Translations under genes and position numbers: made by a program | Notes under the pieces: generated by a model | Database searches by the model: none | The model's input: only the letters and a program-made list of their open reading frames with translations | Told to the model about the DNA's origin: nothing | Assembly (NCBI GenBank): GCA_907163375.1 | Contig: CAJQUW010011626.1 | Span: 248,001-312,000, forward strand | From: Prostheceraeus crozeri | Lineage: Eukaryota > Platyhelminthes > Polycladida > Euryleptidae | DNA: 64,000 nucleotides | Direction of reading: 5' to 3' | Part shown: piece by piece, positions 24,383 through 36,226 of the stretch | Layout of the letters: each line of letters starts with the position of its first letter | Numbering within the stretch: position 1 is the stretch's first letter

Positions 24383-25302
24383 CAGGGGTTTTCATCCTTT
24401 TTTCGCATCCCCCGAAATTGTTAACTACTGCCTCGCGCCCCACTATAAACTTGTCGACGCCACACGACGTAAATTCCGATATTCAGTTATCAATATTGAT
24501 CATCATTTACCACATTCTCGTAACTAGTTGTACATGTGCGACAAAGTGTCATCTCCGACGGTGTATCTAGCGGAAGTGTATATGGTGAAGTGAAAGAAAG
24601 CATCCGGAATGGAGCTTCAGTACATTCACTTTTGTTGACACCCGAGAGTTATGCATCATCTCCCGATGCACGATCTTCTCTTGCTCCTAAGGGCAGTCTC
24701 AATCGCAAAATCGTTGATTGTGTAAAATGAGCTTGTAGAACATATACAGCCTCAGAACTAGACAACTGCTCATCATTTGTCTGTAGACAACAATCACACG
24801 AAGTTCATGATCACAGCTGTATCTTGTATTCTAACTGAGTATCCAAAGTACAAATCCTTCATCCCATGGTTCAAGTAAGACTTCTCAGTGGTGCTGTAGT
24901 GTCACTCAGTGACAGATGAAGTCTATTACAAATCCAATGTGACTAAGTTTGACGAAATTTGATGAATTTGAAAAAGTTGGAAAATGTGGGGGGGGGGGAA
25001 AGGATAGAAGTACCCAAAATTGTTCCAGCCATAGATCTTGAAACACGTTCGCATATCTGAATCTGTATTTAATTCAATCAGCTGTTCCTTCAGATGTATG
25101 GGTATCTCCGAAGTTGTCATATTCGCAGAGAAGGGATCTCTCATCCTGAGGGCACGGAGTCGTGCGCACAGGCATGACTGGCATCAATGAGAAAAGTGCC
25201 TTTAGCGTTCTACTACGCATTTCTCCAACATCAGGTCATAGAATAAGTGAAGCACTCTTGGCAGAAGCCATTGCGTCGCGCCCAACACTTTGGGAAACCT
25301 TG
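24383..25302. mobile_element. hAT-like non-autonomous element, 920 bp
   Basis: Starts CAGGGGTTTTCATCC and ends gggaaaccttg, which are imperfect inverted termini. It is flanked by an 8-bp near-duplication, CTATAGAT (24375-24382) and CTAGAGAT (25303-25310). Internally there is a G homopolymer near 24989-24998 and no transposase. The 64-codon plus frame at 24536-24730 has no known motif. Confidence 0.75.
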
Positions 25303-25424
25303 CTAGAGATCATTATGAGCAAGTTACACATTAGACTATAATCAAAATTTTCGTCGCTTCAAGTGCGAGTAGGCCTACAGAAATATTAACAAGTGTGTAG
25401 ACCTATATATTACAGTCTATAGAT

Positions 25425-26133
25425 CAGTGGTGGGCAACGCGTGGCCCGCCGGGACTTATTGGGTGGCCCGCCACCGCTTCTCATGTCAAAAGTGGCCTGC
25501 GGGCATTATTTGAATCGATGATGTGAAAATGACTCACTCCGACCTTTGGGAGGCGCATCTAAGGTGAGGGATCCTCCTTAGAATTTGCAAAACCATTAAT
25601 TAACAACTAAATAAGCAATATGATGGTACAAAAAGCAAAAATTCACATCCGAATTATCCAACCATGCTCCTTTCGTAATGACTATCTTCTCGTACATGCG
25701 CAAAATGGTCATCACCTGCGCGAGTTTATGCTAGGTCGCATAGTATTCGATGTCCTGCTGAGCATGTTTCTCTACGTAACAAACCAAGCCTTAATGAGCC
25801 TAGAAAATAGACCTTGACTACGAATGGAGGAATCCAACTGCAAGATATTGACAGGCCAACATTTTTTCAAATATTCTTGCTGAATTTCATTTGTGCACTA
25901 CTACACTAATATATATTTCATATATTGGATTCGCAATAGCACAAAACTAACAATAGTGGAGCCCATGCACTGTTTTTGAAGGCCGCATGTGTTTGGATGA
26001 CATATGTGCACTGAAAAGTACGGAATAAAAGAATATTAGGCCTATACTACTGTCTTTTAAAATTGGTGGCCCGCGAGTCTTTTCGCGGGCCACTCCTTGT
26101 GGCGCGCCATTCCAATTTGGTTGCCCACCACTG
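25425..26133. mobile_element. hAT-like non-autonomous element, 709 bp, intact ends
   Basis: Starts CAGTGGTGGGCAAC and ends GTTGCCCACCACTG, perfect 14-bp inverted termini of the hAT type. The flanks are CTATAGAT (25417-25424) and GTATAGAT (26134-26141), 7 of 8 identical. The subterminal DNA is rich in ggcccgc words in both orientations. No transposase is encoded. Related copies lie at 11.7 and 45.5 kb. Confidence 0.9.
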
Positions 26134-26141
26134 GTATAGAT

Positions 26142-28840
26142 TATAACAATCGCTCAATTATTTCCTTCTTTGACTTGTGAGTAATTGCAATTAATTTCTA
26201 ATCAATTAATTTTTCCAACCCCTGTGCATAGATATATACATGTAAATCAGATAGGCTCATCACTTTCTGCACAATCTGCGGTACTTTTAGCGTGGCGGGT
26301 GCTTTCTACATAAGATCCGCATATTCCCCAACAAACGAGCTTCGGCTGGACCGAACATTCAGGGATGGCCATCTGACACACTCCAGCACCGCTGTTTTGC
26401 TCAGAATTTGGATATTCAGTGAAAAAAATTTTTCATTTTATTGACATATACCACAGCAATCAGACATTTCAAGGACGAATTGCGTAGGTCCATAGCAATC
26501 ACAAATACTACAGTCTACGGTGCATAATCCGTGTTATGCGTGACCTGCCCATCTATAGAGAGGACTCCTCTCCGTCTTCACAATGACTGACCCTACCAGC
26601 TTTTGTCAGCCGGAAACGTTCTCACAGCTTTCGACGAATTTTCTAAATGACTGAATAAGTCCATCTCTACTTCTGAAAGACAGGCAGCGTCGCAATTGCG
26701 CTTCTCTTGTAATACAAACTTCCGTGGATGCCCCAACTCCGTGTCTACGCCTTTGCCAACACCTAGACCCAGACAGCAGATGACTCATTTCTAAATATAA
26801 GCTCGTCTGGCTAGGAAGCTGCATTAAATTCTCTATCTGCTTCTAATTCCCCTTTATGAGCTTCATGTAATTTCAGAATGAACCAATATTCGTATTAGAT
26901 TAATAATTGCCGAATACCGACAAGTACAGCAGACGATCGCTAGTATGAGAGCGGACGTGATGTTTGGCGAGTATCTAATGAGACAATTACAGATGCGTAC
27001 ATTCAATTGATTACCTTAAACTCATCTGTTGAATAGAATGAAGTCTGTGAATCGCTGCGCATTGGAGAGATCTATACACGCTGTCAGTGATATGCCGACA
27101 CAGTCTAGACAGGTATTGCGGTTTCATCTATTTTACGCGCAGTCGCAGCAGTATTTGTGGATAGTTCGTGAGAGGCAAGGTAAATAATGTCATTCGTGTA
27201 TCCGCAGACATTGTTTGCAGTGGTGGAAAGAAGGGCGGATCATTAGAGATATCTCCCTCACTTGATCATTCTCATGTGGTGGCTTATCAACCTGGTTCTT
27301 AAATAATAATATGAAATAAATGCAGGCATACGACGAATTAGTCATAAATGTGTTTTCTCAACCAGAAACAATAATCAATAGACGATTAACAAGTATCATT
27401 TCTCTGGAATTTTTGTCAGAAGAGTCGATTGAATATTTAGTTCAAGTTTTGACTTAATGACCCCACCTTTCAAACAGGCTTTATGTCTTCAGTGCAATTC
27501 GTTTTCCACGCTTTAGCCTAAATGGCAGCCATCGGCACATCAAAAAAAGACTTATTTGTGATAAACAAACGCGTTATACATGTAGGTAGAGCATGTGAAA
27601 AACAAATTCACTGTTAAATGTTTAAAAATTCATCTTACTCTCCAGAGGACCCCTTTTACCAATTCTGAGTTTGCCTGCTTAAATCATTAGGAAAGTTGAT
27701 TTTAAGTAAAACAATGACGCTTGCGTGTAGCAAGTTGATATAACTAATCCTTTGAATGTCTTTCAGCCTTCTCAGTAAACACATAATGAGTAAGATCCAA
27801 AATATTTGTGATGGACAAACGCGTTATGAATGTAGAATATGTGAAAAACAACAAATGAAAATTCACTGCTAAATATTTAAAAATTCATCCTACTGCTAAA
27901 CAGTTATCAATTTAGTTACAGATAGCACATAGGCCATTAAGCATTCGATCATGTAATCAACAATTAGATTTTTTGAATGATTCTTAAGGCGATTGCATTC
28001 AACTAACATAAATGATATCTTCATTAAGGTGGTTAAGTGCGCAAAGCGATAAAACGTCTCACCTGGGCTGGCCCCGGGCCTAGTATTTTGGAGTCGATGC
28101 AGGCCGGGTCTGGGCCGAAAAAAGCAGCCCGATTTCAGCTCTGCTTATGGGTTATCTCCATCACATTTTCAAATTTGTTTATAATCCGTAGAAATAGGGT
28201 ATTTTCTACCCACATACCAAAATTTGTGCAAATCGGACAAGTACTTCTTGAATTAGGGGCGATAACTTGAAGTGCAGCGATGTCTGCAACTTGATCTGAC
28301 TTCTATTGACCTCATCGTCTGAGCAGAAAGTACTTGAGGTCAGTACAGTCATATCCCAACAATGGGGGTTAGATTGATTTTTCAATTTTGGTATTTGAAT
28401 TAGTGGGCACACACGGACAAAGAGAAGCGACACGGGTAACCCAAAAGCCGGACCTTGGTCTGAATGCTTCAGATGAAAAGACCGGGCTGGAAAATTCAAG
28501 CTCATTTAACAGTCTGGGCGAACATCAGTACTCATACATCATTTTTTGACTGACTGCATCAAGAAAGAAGACACAAATACCATGAGAAAGAAACCTGAAG
28601 AAAAAGTTGATGCAAGAATGTAAGATATGGAATCAAGACGGAGAAGACAGCGGCTCCGTAATCACATGGAAACGAAGGGACTACATAACAGTCGTTGCAC
28701 CTGCAAGTAGATAGGTAGTTGCAAGGAATCAGCCTTGAGAAAGCCATGGATGACCAGTGATGCGACAACAGCAGAAGTATTCGGATCTGTCTGGATAATA
28801 AGGGTGTGATTGAAAAGACACAAAGTGGACACCTGGTCGT
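26142..28840. other. no gene recognised; internal direct repeat
   Basis: No coding region is supported. A segment of about 95 bases (27548-27640: acaaacgcgttatacatgta ... aaaaattcatcttac) recurs at 27806-27900 with moderate divergence. A GC-richer patch at 28040-28130 with gggccgggc-like words may be the edge of an unrecognised DNA transposon. Confidence 0.45.
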
Positions 28841-28879
28841 CAAAACATCAAATGAAGGCTAGACCTGGAACATCTTTAG

Positions 28880-29060
28880 AAAATTGCAAACAGGAGCGTT
28901 ATAATTCGATGGATCAGTGATGTTGGTATGCAATGAAATGAGATCGCAGATGCTACTGTTACCCAGTAAGACCAGAGCAACATCCCTATCGACATCGACA
29001 CTGAATTGCAAATTACGAGCAAGCTTTTCCAACAAATGGAAACCATCGGAACCATCGCAA
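28880..29060 (+). mobile_element. LINE remnant: RNase H domain end
   Basis: One plus frame reads VIIRWISDVGMQ, stop, NEIADATVTQ, stop, then NIPIDIDTELQITSKLFQQ. This matches the C-terminal part of the RNase HI domain in some LINE pol proteins, typically RWIPSHVGIPGNEIAD.AAKEA ... IP.... Two in-frame stops show decay. The flanks have no further motif I can defend, apart from a short tandem ccatcggaa repeat at 29040-29090 that follows it. Confidence 0.55.
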
Positions 29061-29364
29061 CCATCGGAACCATCACAACCATCGGAAGTGCAGCCATAAA
29101 GCAGAGATCACATTGAGTAGAGCAGAATACACTGTCATTGCAAGATTTCTCAAGAAGTATCGGCTTAGCAGAGTAAGCAGTTCGCGATGAATGCGATGAA
29201 TAGGAGGAAAGCTGGAGCACTATCTCTTCACGTGCACAAGATGAGACAAGCAGCGATACACTAGTTATTTACTATCTACCGTGACCCACTCAAACTTCCG
29301 CCACCCAATTGCTGGTCAATTAGAAGGACATTGGTCGTTTCTAGTAACTGATGTCAATGTGTAT

Positions 29365-29580
29365 CCAAGAAATGGGGGTGGTGGGATAGCTCAGTCGGTA
29401 AAAGGCCATGTTTCGACACGGAGGTTCAGAGGGTCCAGGGGTCGAGTCCATCCTCCTCGGTAGGCACCGTCGCTCTCACTAGAGGTTACTAGTCCTAGCC
29501 TTGTGAAAGCTGCGAGTGTGTGAAGGCTGCCTTTCTCCTAGGCCTTGGGTAGGACAGGAATGAGTAAAAAAAATATTAAA
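29365..29580 (+). repeat. tRNA-derived SINE, family B
   Basis: The head GGTGGGATAGCTCAGTCGG contains an A box, and ccaggggtcgagtccatcct holds the B box. The body (gcaccgtcgctctcactaga, ggttactagtcctagc) is shared with the reverse copy at 3.4-3.6 kb. The 3' part reads ggccttgggtaggacagga and ends in an A-rich stretch (aaaaaaatattaaat). It looks younger than the other copy. Confidence 0.8.
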
Positions 29581-30050
29581 TAGCAATAATAAGAGATGGA
29601 AAATTTCAATTTCAATATTTACGTTTATTGAATCATCGTATCTTCGTAGACGTCCGTAATTTACTGAAACGTGAAAGTTAAATGCAGTTGTATGAGTGCT
29701 GCGACTGACCCTCATACAACGACTTCCTGGAAAAATTGTAAACAGAATCTGGAAATTTGTCTTTGATTTAGAACGATCCTTCATTGTTTGAAACATCATT
29801 TATTCATGAAGGTATAATTTGACTATTGAATGTGGTCATGCTAATGCGTCACAGCGCTTTCATTTCAAGATCAGATCCGTACACCAAATCGCCGAGAGTT
29901 GCTTGTTTGTTCCATCCACAGAATTATACTGTTAATCTCTTTCAGTTTACTAAAAATGAAGACTAATTCAAAACGATGACACACGCTGGAACTTAGTAAG
30001 TGGGCATAAAGGAATTCCTAATACCTTACACAGATAGGAAAGTCGTGCGT
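29581..30050. other. no gene recognised
   Basis: AT-rich spacer; nothing could be supported. Confidence 0.5.
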
Positions 30051-30440
30051 CGCTTGAGGATTGATGTTAATTCCAGCAAAATGCTCCAATCGTCACCATT
30101 CCTTCAGATTCGAAGAATTCAGATCATTGAGCACATGTTTTCTCCATGATGTTGGCCCTTCCGGTCATTATTAAAGAAGATAGCAGGCGCACGAAAATTG
30201 GTTCACCTGATGATTTCACCCCCCTCTTCTCACCATTCCTTACTGCATACACTGAATGTAGCAAGACAGCGGTGTGTGTCCGAAGTAATATTACAACACG
30301 CACGCACTCACTAGCTGCTGTCCTTGCCGGCTTGACAGCTTATTGTTCGAGAGTTTGTTCCATTTCCAATAGCATGCGATATACGACACATCCCTTCTAG
30401 GAACACTGAAATAGCAAGTTGTCTAATTCTGTGGTTTCAT
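30050..30440 (+). repeat. interspersed repeat R3, copy 1 (possible hAT 5' part)
   Basis: This shares a chain of blocks with 34060-34510 and 40600-40995: ccaatcgtcaccattccttcag, gcacatgttttctccatgat, gttggcccttccggtcatta, and a final ctaattctgtgg. In copy 3 the last part translates as NAYFLVKQKKR, then FCDITA, which resembles the start of the BED zinc finger of hAT transposases. That is only a hint; the frames are broken and the family is unassigned. Confidence 0.6.
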
Positions 30441-30921
30441 CAATGCTGCAATTGAAAGACAATTCGCAGGCTTTTTCGAGCTAGCCAAGTTCTAGCGCTT
30501 CCAAGTTTAAGATAAAGTCATATAATTTCAGTGACCATGAATAGCGGAACCAATTTCAATCATACTTTATCTGAGCTTCAACGCATAGGAAGTTCGTGTT
30601 AAGACACTCAAGTTTAAGATAGGGCAACCAATTTCAAGAACATCAAATTTCTATGAGATGATTGACAGCTGAACTTCCTTTCCTATTCATTAATCTGCAT
30701 GCATTATTTCGAAATTGCGTAACATATTGTAACAATAATGGTGTGTTTACAAGTCAGATGAGAATCATACAAGCGGAGTATAATATGAGACAATTACGGG
30801 TACACGTAAAACAGATTCATATAAAAATCATGATTAGGCAAGAGTCAGATTAATTTGCATGTATCAAAAATCATCATATGTCCCGTTGTTTAGGGATGAA
30901 ACAAAAGGAAGAACCAGTATA

Positions 30922-32049
30922 TACAGGGTGTTCCAATAAGAACGAAAAATCTAAATTCGATTTTATGCTTGCTATTTTGTTTATAGAATCATGCCACTAT
31001 GATAGTTCGCTTGTGAAAAGCCTGCCATTTCAACTGTTGTGACGGCTGTTGTTTCGGTGACCGTTGTAATCGGTTATCATCGAACGAGTGTTAAATCATG
31101 CAGTTTGCAGCACGACATTTGTTTCCGTGGAAGACAAGAACTTGATAAATGAATCGCTATTCAACAGAAAGACGCATTCTTATCATTCAGGAATGTTACA
31201 AAAATAGTTAGAGCGCAACTGGTTTAATACGTAAATTATGAATAAATGTTCCAAGTGCTTCAACATTTATGAGAGCAGTGAAAAAATTGAAAAGACAGGA
31301 TCGGTAACTGATGTCAGATTATCGACACGTGCTTGTCCACGTCGCTCAGTAGAGAGCATCAGACCTGTTCATCAAGATGTGGTAGAGAATATCGATATGA
31401 CATTGCTCTCAACCATAGAAATTGACAACAATAAAACCTCTAGAATGGAAATTAAGCTTCATGCAATGCACAATAACGGCACATAAATCGCACGCATTTT
31501 CACTTAAATGCACCTGCCAACGTTTGTATGATTGGTTTAGAATCAGTCACATGTGCCATTCTAAGCTTTTCATTGGTGGTTCATGCCCCAACTTAGTTCC
31601 CCCGGATGTGCCGCGACCTTGAGTCAGTTTCCATTCTAGCCAACTTCAGATAAACAGTTTATTTCTATGTTCTCAACAGATGAACATTTGCAAAAACACC
31701 ATGTAGTGTATTCTCACAAAACATTTGCAGCTTCACCCCTACAAAGTCCAACTGATCCAAGAACTGGCTGCATGTTTGAAATTCAGCAAGAATCATACCA
31801 TGCTGTTATCCAGAATTTCAACAGAAGAATTGAAATGTTTCGGCAAAGCCGATGAGGACATCTATTAGATGTGTTGTTTCATAAATGATTTCTCCTCACT
31901 TATTTGTCCTCAAACTGAAAACTTTTACGTGAAATTTCAATTCCCACATGTACATGTATATTTCATTATAGAATAATAATTTCGGATTTCATTAGGCAAG
32001 AAATGGCCTTTTTAAACTACAAAATTTCCGTTCTTATTGGAACATACTA
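30922..32049 (+). mobile_element. Tc1/mariner-superfamily transposon with decayed transposase
   Basis: Inverted termini tacagggtgttccaataaga (left) and, in reverse complement, tagtatgttccaataagaac (right), with TA on both sides (30920-30921, 32050-32051). Internal plus-strand blocks: NRYSTERRILIIQECYKNS, then STFMRAVKKLKR, KTGSVTDVR and PRRSVESIRPVHQDVVENI, matching the helix-turn-helix module (DUF4817 type) of mariner-like transposases. Near the right end, VIQNFNRRIEMFRQSR followed by GHLLDVLFHK matches the C-terminal end of the same proteins (NGGHL.D..FHK). Stops and frame changes throughout and a poorly preserved middle make it inactive. Confidence 0.85.
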
Positions 32050-32051
32050 TA

Positions 32052-32748
32052 CTTGTTAGTGCCCGTCATATGCAAACTAAATGTTCGGTGCTATACAGGC
32101 GGTCTGGAATATATTTTGTGATATGAGATGCTGTGCATGTGTGATTGTTTGGAACCGTTTCTTGCTAATTCATCCCATTCTAATTCTCTTAGGATTCTAC
32201 TTGTTTATACGTGTCGTGCTTATCATCATTTGAACACTCTGTTGTCATAAGCAAGTACCAACTAACATTGAAATTTACATGACGCCTCTTTGAAGAAGAT
32301 TTACTATCTTTGAAATTGCATAGTATTACTTTGAAGACGAATGACATACAAGTAAATTTGTCCGAGAATACCTGTTTTCCCGATTTCACATTTCCAATCA
32401 CAGTCGAAGGAGTCGAGCTCTGTCGGCTTGCTTAATACACAGAGATAAGTTGCTTTGTCTGTGCGTTTGGGTCTAGCGATGAGTTCCTTTAATACTCAGA
32501 TTTATCACGGAGGAAAACTGAGTTAATGGTATATACTTTTCACTTGACAGGCCTGCCTGCAATCTGAGCGTTGAGGTTCGTGGGTTAACTGATGCCAGCT
32601 ACCTGTGCAATGCGCGCGATTAGCCAATCACACAAGCCAAAGAGAGACGAATATCTATGGCAATCTTCACCGCTTGCTACCATTGGCTGGGATAGGATTA
32701 TGTCCGCTCGAGACTAAACCACACGCAAATGAATCAATTTCCGTTGTA
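32052..32748. other. no gene; GC-richer patch with CCAAT words
   Basis: No gene is supported. At 32600-32690 there is a gattagccaatcac and a ccattggctgg, that is, two CCAAT-type words in opposite orientations, in a locally GC-richer stretch. This could be a chance cluster or part of an old promoter; no exon follows. Confidence 0.3.
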
Positions 32749-33477
32749 GTCCGGCAGCAAGAGCGAGTTTCTGCAGGGAACGAGGCCGAAAGTGAGACTT
32801 TCACAGAATGATGTACACCCCATGCCTACTTCGAATCGGCATATCTGCCGAGTTCTAATGAGTTCCTCTTCTTATCAGACAAGATCAAAGAAAAACACAT
32901 GTAAATCCAATGGGACGCAAATTGCATTTTTTGGTTAAAATGAAATTTTGTATGTTTTCTCTGATTAAACGAAAAGTACTAAGCCCAGAGTCATAATTTT
33001 TGGCTTGAACTGTCTTCAGGTCATTTCCTATGATGTGCATGTGCTTTTATCATGCATCTAATCGGCAATGTATGTGAGAATGTGGTTGAATGTGGATAAA
33101 GTTGCTCAAAATGTTTGTGTTTGCCGACATTAAGAGGCTCGCCAAATCTATATGTGTCTAGCTTTATAGACAGGGGTGCATGGACATGAAAGGAAATGAC
33201 CTGAAGACATTCCATGCCAAAAATTATGACTCTGAGTCGAGTACTTTTTGTTTAATCAGAGAAAACATACAAAATTTCATTTTAGCCAAAAAATACAATT
33301 TGCGTCCCATTGGATTTACATGTGATTTTCTTTGATCCTGTCTGAAAAGAAGAGGAACTCATTAGAACTCACCAGACGTACAGATCCGCAATAGTCATAG
33401 GGTATACTCGTACATCATTCCGTGAAAGTCTCATTTTTGGCCTCGTTCCCTGCAGAAATTCGTTCTGGCTGCCGGAC
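32749..33477. mobile_element. foldback MITE, copy 3, intact (729 bp)
   Basis: GTCCGGCAGC at the left and GCTGCCGGAC at the right, each flanked by TA. The two arms, about 290 bases each, are inverted copies (gtttctgcagggaacgaggc near the tips, ttcaggtcatttcctatgat at the inner ends) around a unique centre of about 150 bases containing tgtttgccgacattaagagg. The arms have diverged from each other by several percent, so it is not brand new. No protein is encoded. TA target duplication and short termini fit a Tc1/mariner-mobilised MITE. Confidence 0.92.
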
Positions 33478-33479
33478 TA

Positions 33480-34060
33480 TTGTTTAGTGCTGATTTGACT
33501 AAACGCTAAGATTAGCTACAAGTTATAAAAGCCGGCCGAATGTTGAATGAGTTTGCGAAGACGCCTACCGCCAACACAGTCCCTGTCGCCAAAAGCCAGT
33601 TGGTGCTCAGATTCCATTGAAAACGGGTCCGAAAATTCCATTTTTACTTTTGAATACAGAAATCCGACAAATATTAAAAGACTAGGACGGACACGCACTT
33701 ATCCGTTGTGATGAAAACGGTGTCTAAATGAGAGTGGTTGGCAATGTTTTGTTATCGTGACCTTCTCAGTGTAATTTGCAAAGCTGAGGTGATCAGCCTT
33801 TTGAAGCAAGAATGCAACTGAAACAAAAGTCATAATCTGTGGAGCCGCACCCCTGAAGTTGTAAATAGAAACAAATTTATTAGTATGAAAAACACAATTT
33901 ACAACACGAAATTAATCAATGTGAAATGCTTCTGCGCACTAGGAGGATAAGCATCAGGTGCAGCAGACGAAACAGAGAGCAGTAACCACAGAATTGGATC
34001 ACTTTTCTAGAAGTGCAAACTGATTGAAAACGATGGCACATCAGGGAACTTGCCAAGAAA
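33480..34060. other. no gene recognised
   Basis: No supported feature. A gccgcacccctg at about 33846 resembles a hAT terminus but lacks a partner. Confidence 0.45.
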
Positions 34061-34581
34061 AAGAGATTCTCAATACTTTCCAGAGATGGAAAAAATAGTC
34101 ATGAGTCGCTTGCGGATTGCTGTGAATTCCTTCAAATGCTCCGATCGACACGATTCCTTCAGATTCAAGTTTCATTTCGCAAAATTTTTCTTGGTAATGT
34201 TGGTCCTTCCGATAATGATTAAAAATGATAGCAGACACACGATAAAACGTTCACAAACTTCTCCGTAGAACTTGACATCGTCTCTGTCTCTTTGCTGTGC
34301 AATGCAGTTGTTAACAGTCACTGAAACTTCGCACAGTCTGACGTTTTTAATGATGAACTGTCCTTTCATTGCTCGATTGCTATGGTATTACGTCAGCAGA
34401 TTGTGCGATTTCATTAACATTATATACTGCGATGCTTCCTTCCTAGGCAAACAGAAGAAGAGAGGACCTGTTTAATTCTGTGGTAGCAACACTTCATTCA
34501 AATGACCATCAATGAGCCGTGCTCTGTGCTTTGTAGCTGATAGTCATGGTCCAAGGCCGCATGTGGTCCGCAAGTTGGGCA
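34060..34581 (+). repeat. interspersed repeat R3, copy 2, with a hAT-like right end
   Basis: Blocks shared with copies at 30.1 and 40.6 kb (gctccgatcgacacgattccttcag, gttggtccttccgataatga, acaaacttctccgtagaactt). It runs on to aaggccgcatgtggtccgca and gttgggcacccctg at 34568-34581, a hAT-type terminus like that of the element at 39019-40109. No matching left terminus was found. Confidence 0.6.
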
Positions 34582-36040
34582 CCCCTGTTGTTAGGATTCA
34601 CGACAATTTCTCTTTAAACATGAAATCGTTTTGATAAAGTCATTTACAACAAGAATATCTAACAGAATAGCTGGTCTGACCATCTGGTGCATATCCGACT
34701 GACACTGAGTTGATCATAAAAAACGGACCACATAAATTATGTCGAAATTCAGGCGAATTTGATGCCTTCCAATCGTGTCGCACATCAATATGCCATAGTT
34801 TCCATCATCCGAGAGCTTGCATTCTCAGTTTTGAAATTAGCTGTGATAAACTTGCATCCGTTGTGTTTGCTGGACTTTGGTCAGAATTTCGCTCAATTTG
34901 CAAATCGCAATTTCTCAATAAGGAAACATGTGAGTACAACAATGAATCAGGCACGAGAAGAACGGTATATTTCTGAAGATTTTCTTGATACATTACTCAT
35001 TGAAAACGGTGGATTGGGAAAGAAACACTGACATCATAAATAATCACAAAATCGTGACTCTATTGGCTGAAAATGTCATGTTTATTCTCAGTACATTTTT
35101 CTGTAAAAGGTCTCTAAGTACTTCTCCCCCACTGACTGTTTTGTCTGTGAATAGACTCGAACCCTCTCCTTGGATGACTAGTCGATGCCAGTCCCACAGA
35201 TCTACGGTATCACACCTCCAACAACTTGCAGCATTTGCAGTTCAAATGATTTATACTGTGAGTTTCCGACAGACTGCATCGCAATTATTTCGATGTTGCG
35301 AACTCGACCTTCTTTTGTTTGAATATCGCTCAAGGGTATAGCCTTCCTTAACCTTTGATATGATTTCTTTGATCACACAGTTTGTTTTTTCTATTTTCAA
35401 ATAGAGATGACATTAAACTGAATTTACATACCGAAACTTATAAAGACAGTTGTAGACTCAAACAGTAAATTTTGACAATAAAATTAATCAGCCTTCATTT
35501 TGGATTGTCATTTCAAACACATTTTATCTGAACTTCTGCTTTCTATATTCACATAAGCGTCTGGATTTAACAATACCTCATGTATAACAGCCATGGAACT
35601 GGGTCATTTGAGTCACAACTTGGCTCCGGGTCAAGGGCACCATGCGTTCACAAAGTCAATGACCCAATTATTTTTGTTTTTGGGTTTTACTGCACTTGTA
35701 GCTATGGAACAAGCTTGCAACTCAATTCCGGAGTTAGAATAAATTATTCGTTATATTGCACTGTAAGTCTACAATTGTGAATCTCTAGATAATCGGAAAG
35801 GCAATTAAGTACCGAATTTCTTCGAATGACAGCCGCCCTCGAATAGTAGCCTCACCTCTGTATGAAAGTTTGTAATAGTAACGGTCCTATTATTTCCTTA
35901 ATATCAAAAGCTTTATATAGAGTTCACATGCTTGTATCTTGCCTATTTCTGCATTATTAGGCGTAACGGTCAAAACATAAAGGCATGCATTACAATGTTC
36001 GAATATATGATAGCAACTGCACAATTACATGAAGTTTTTT
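34582..36040. other. no gene recognised
   Basis: Open frames at 34710-35341 overlap one another and carry no motif I can name. Otherwise featureless. Confidence 0.45.
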
Positions 36041-36045
36041 TTTTC

Positions 36046-36222
36046 GTCACTTCTCCCCATACTTGGGGCTTGGACGGTGCTGACATAGTCAGACTTATGA
36101 AGTGTTGTAGTACTTTTAGTCCAGATGCCCTTCCTGCCGACTTCCAATGACACCTTCGGGGCTCGACCTCTGGATCAAAAGATCGCTAGGCCAAGCACTT
36201 AACCACTGTACCACGGAGACCA
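36046..36222 (-). repeat. tRNA-derived SINE, family A
   Basis: On the minus strand: ggtctccgtggtacagtggt, the B-box region ccagaggtcgagccccgaag, ggcaggaagggcatctggac, ctgactatgtcagcaccgtc and a terminal ccaagccccaagtatgggga. It is highly similar to the plus copy at 41303-41480, so the family is fairly recent. Confidence 0.88.
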
Positions 36223-36226
36223 CGCA

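Noticed and set aside
28876-29220. 114-codon hydrophobic minus-strand frame with MVVMVPMV repeats
   Set aside because: The opposite strand carries the RNase H relic and a short ccatcggaa tandem repeat that accounts for the peptide.
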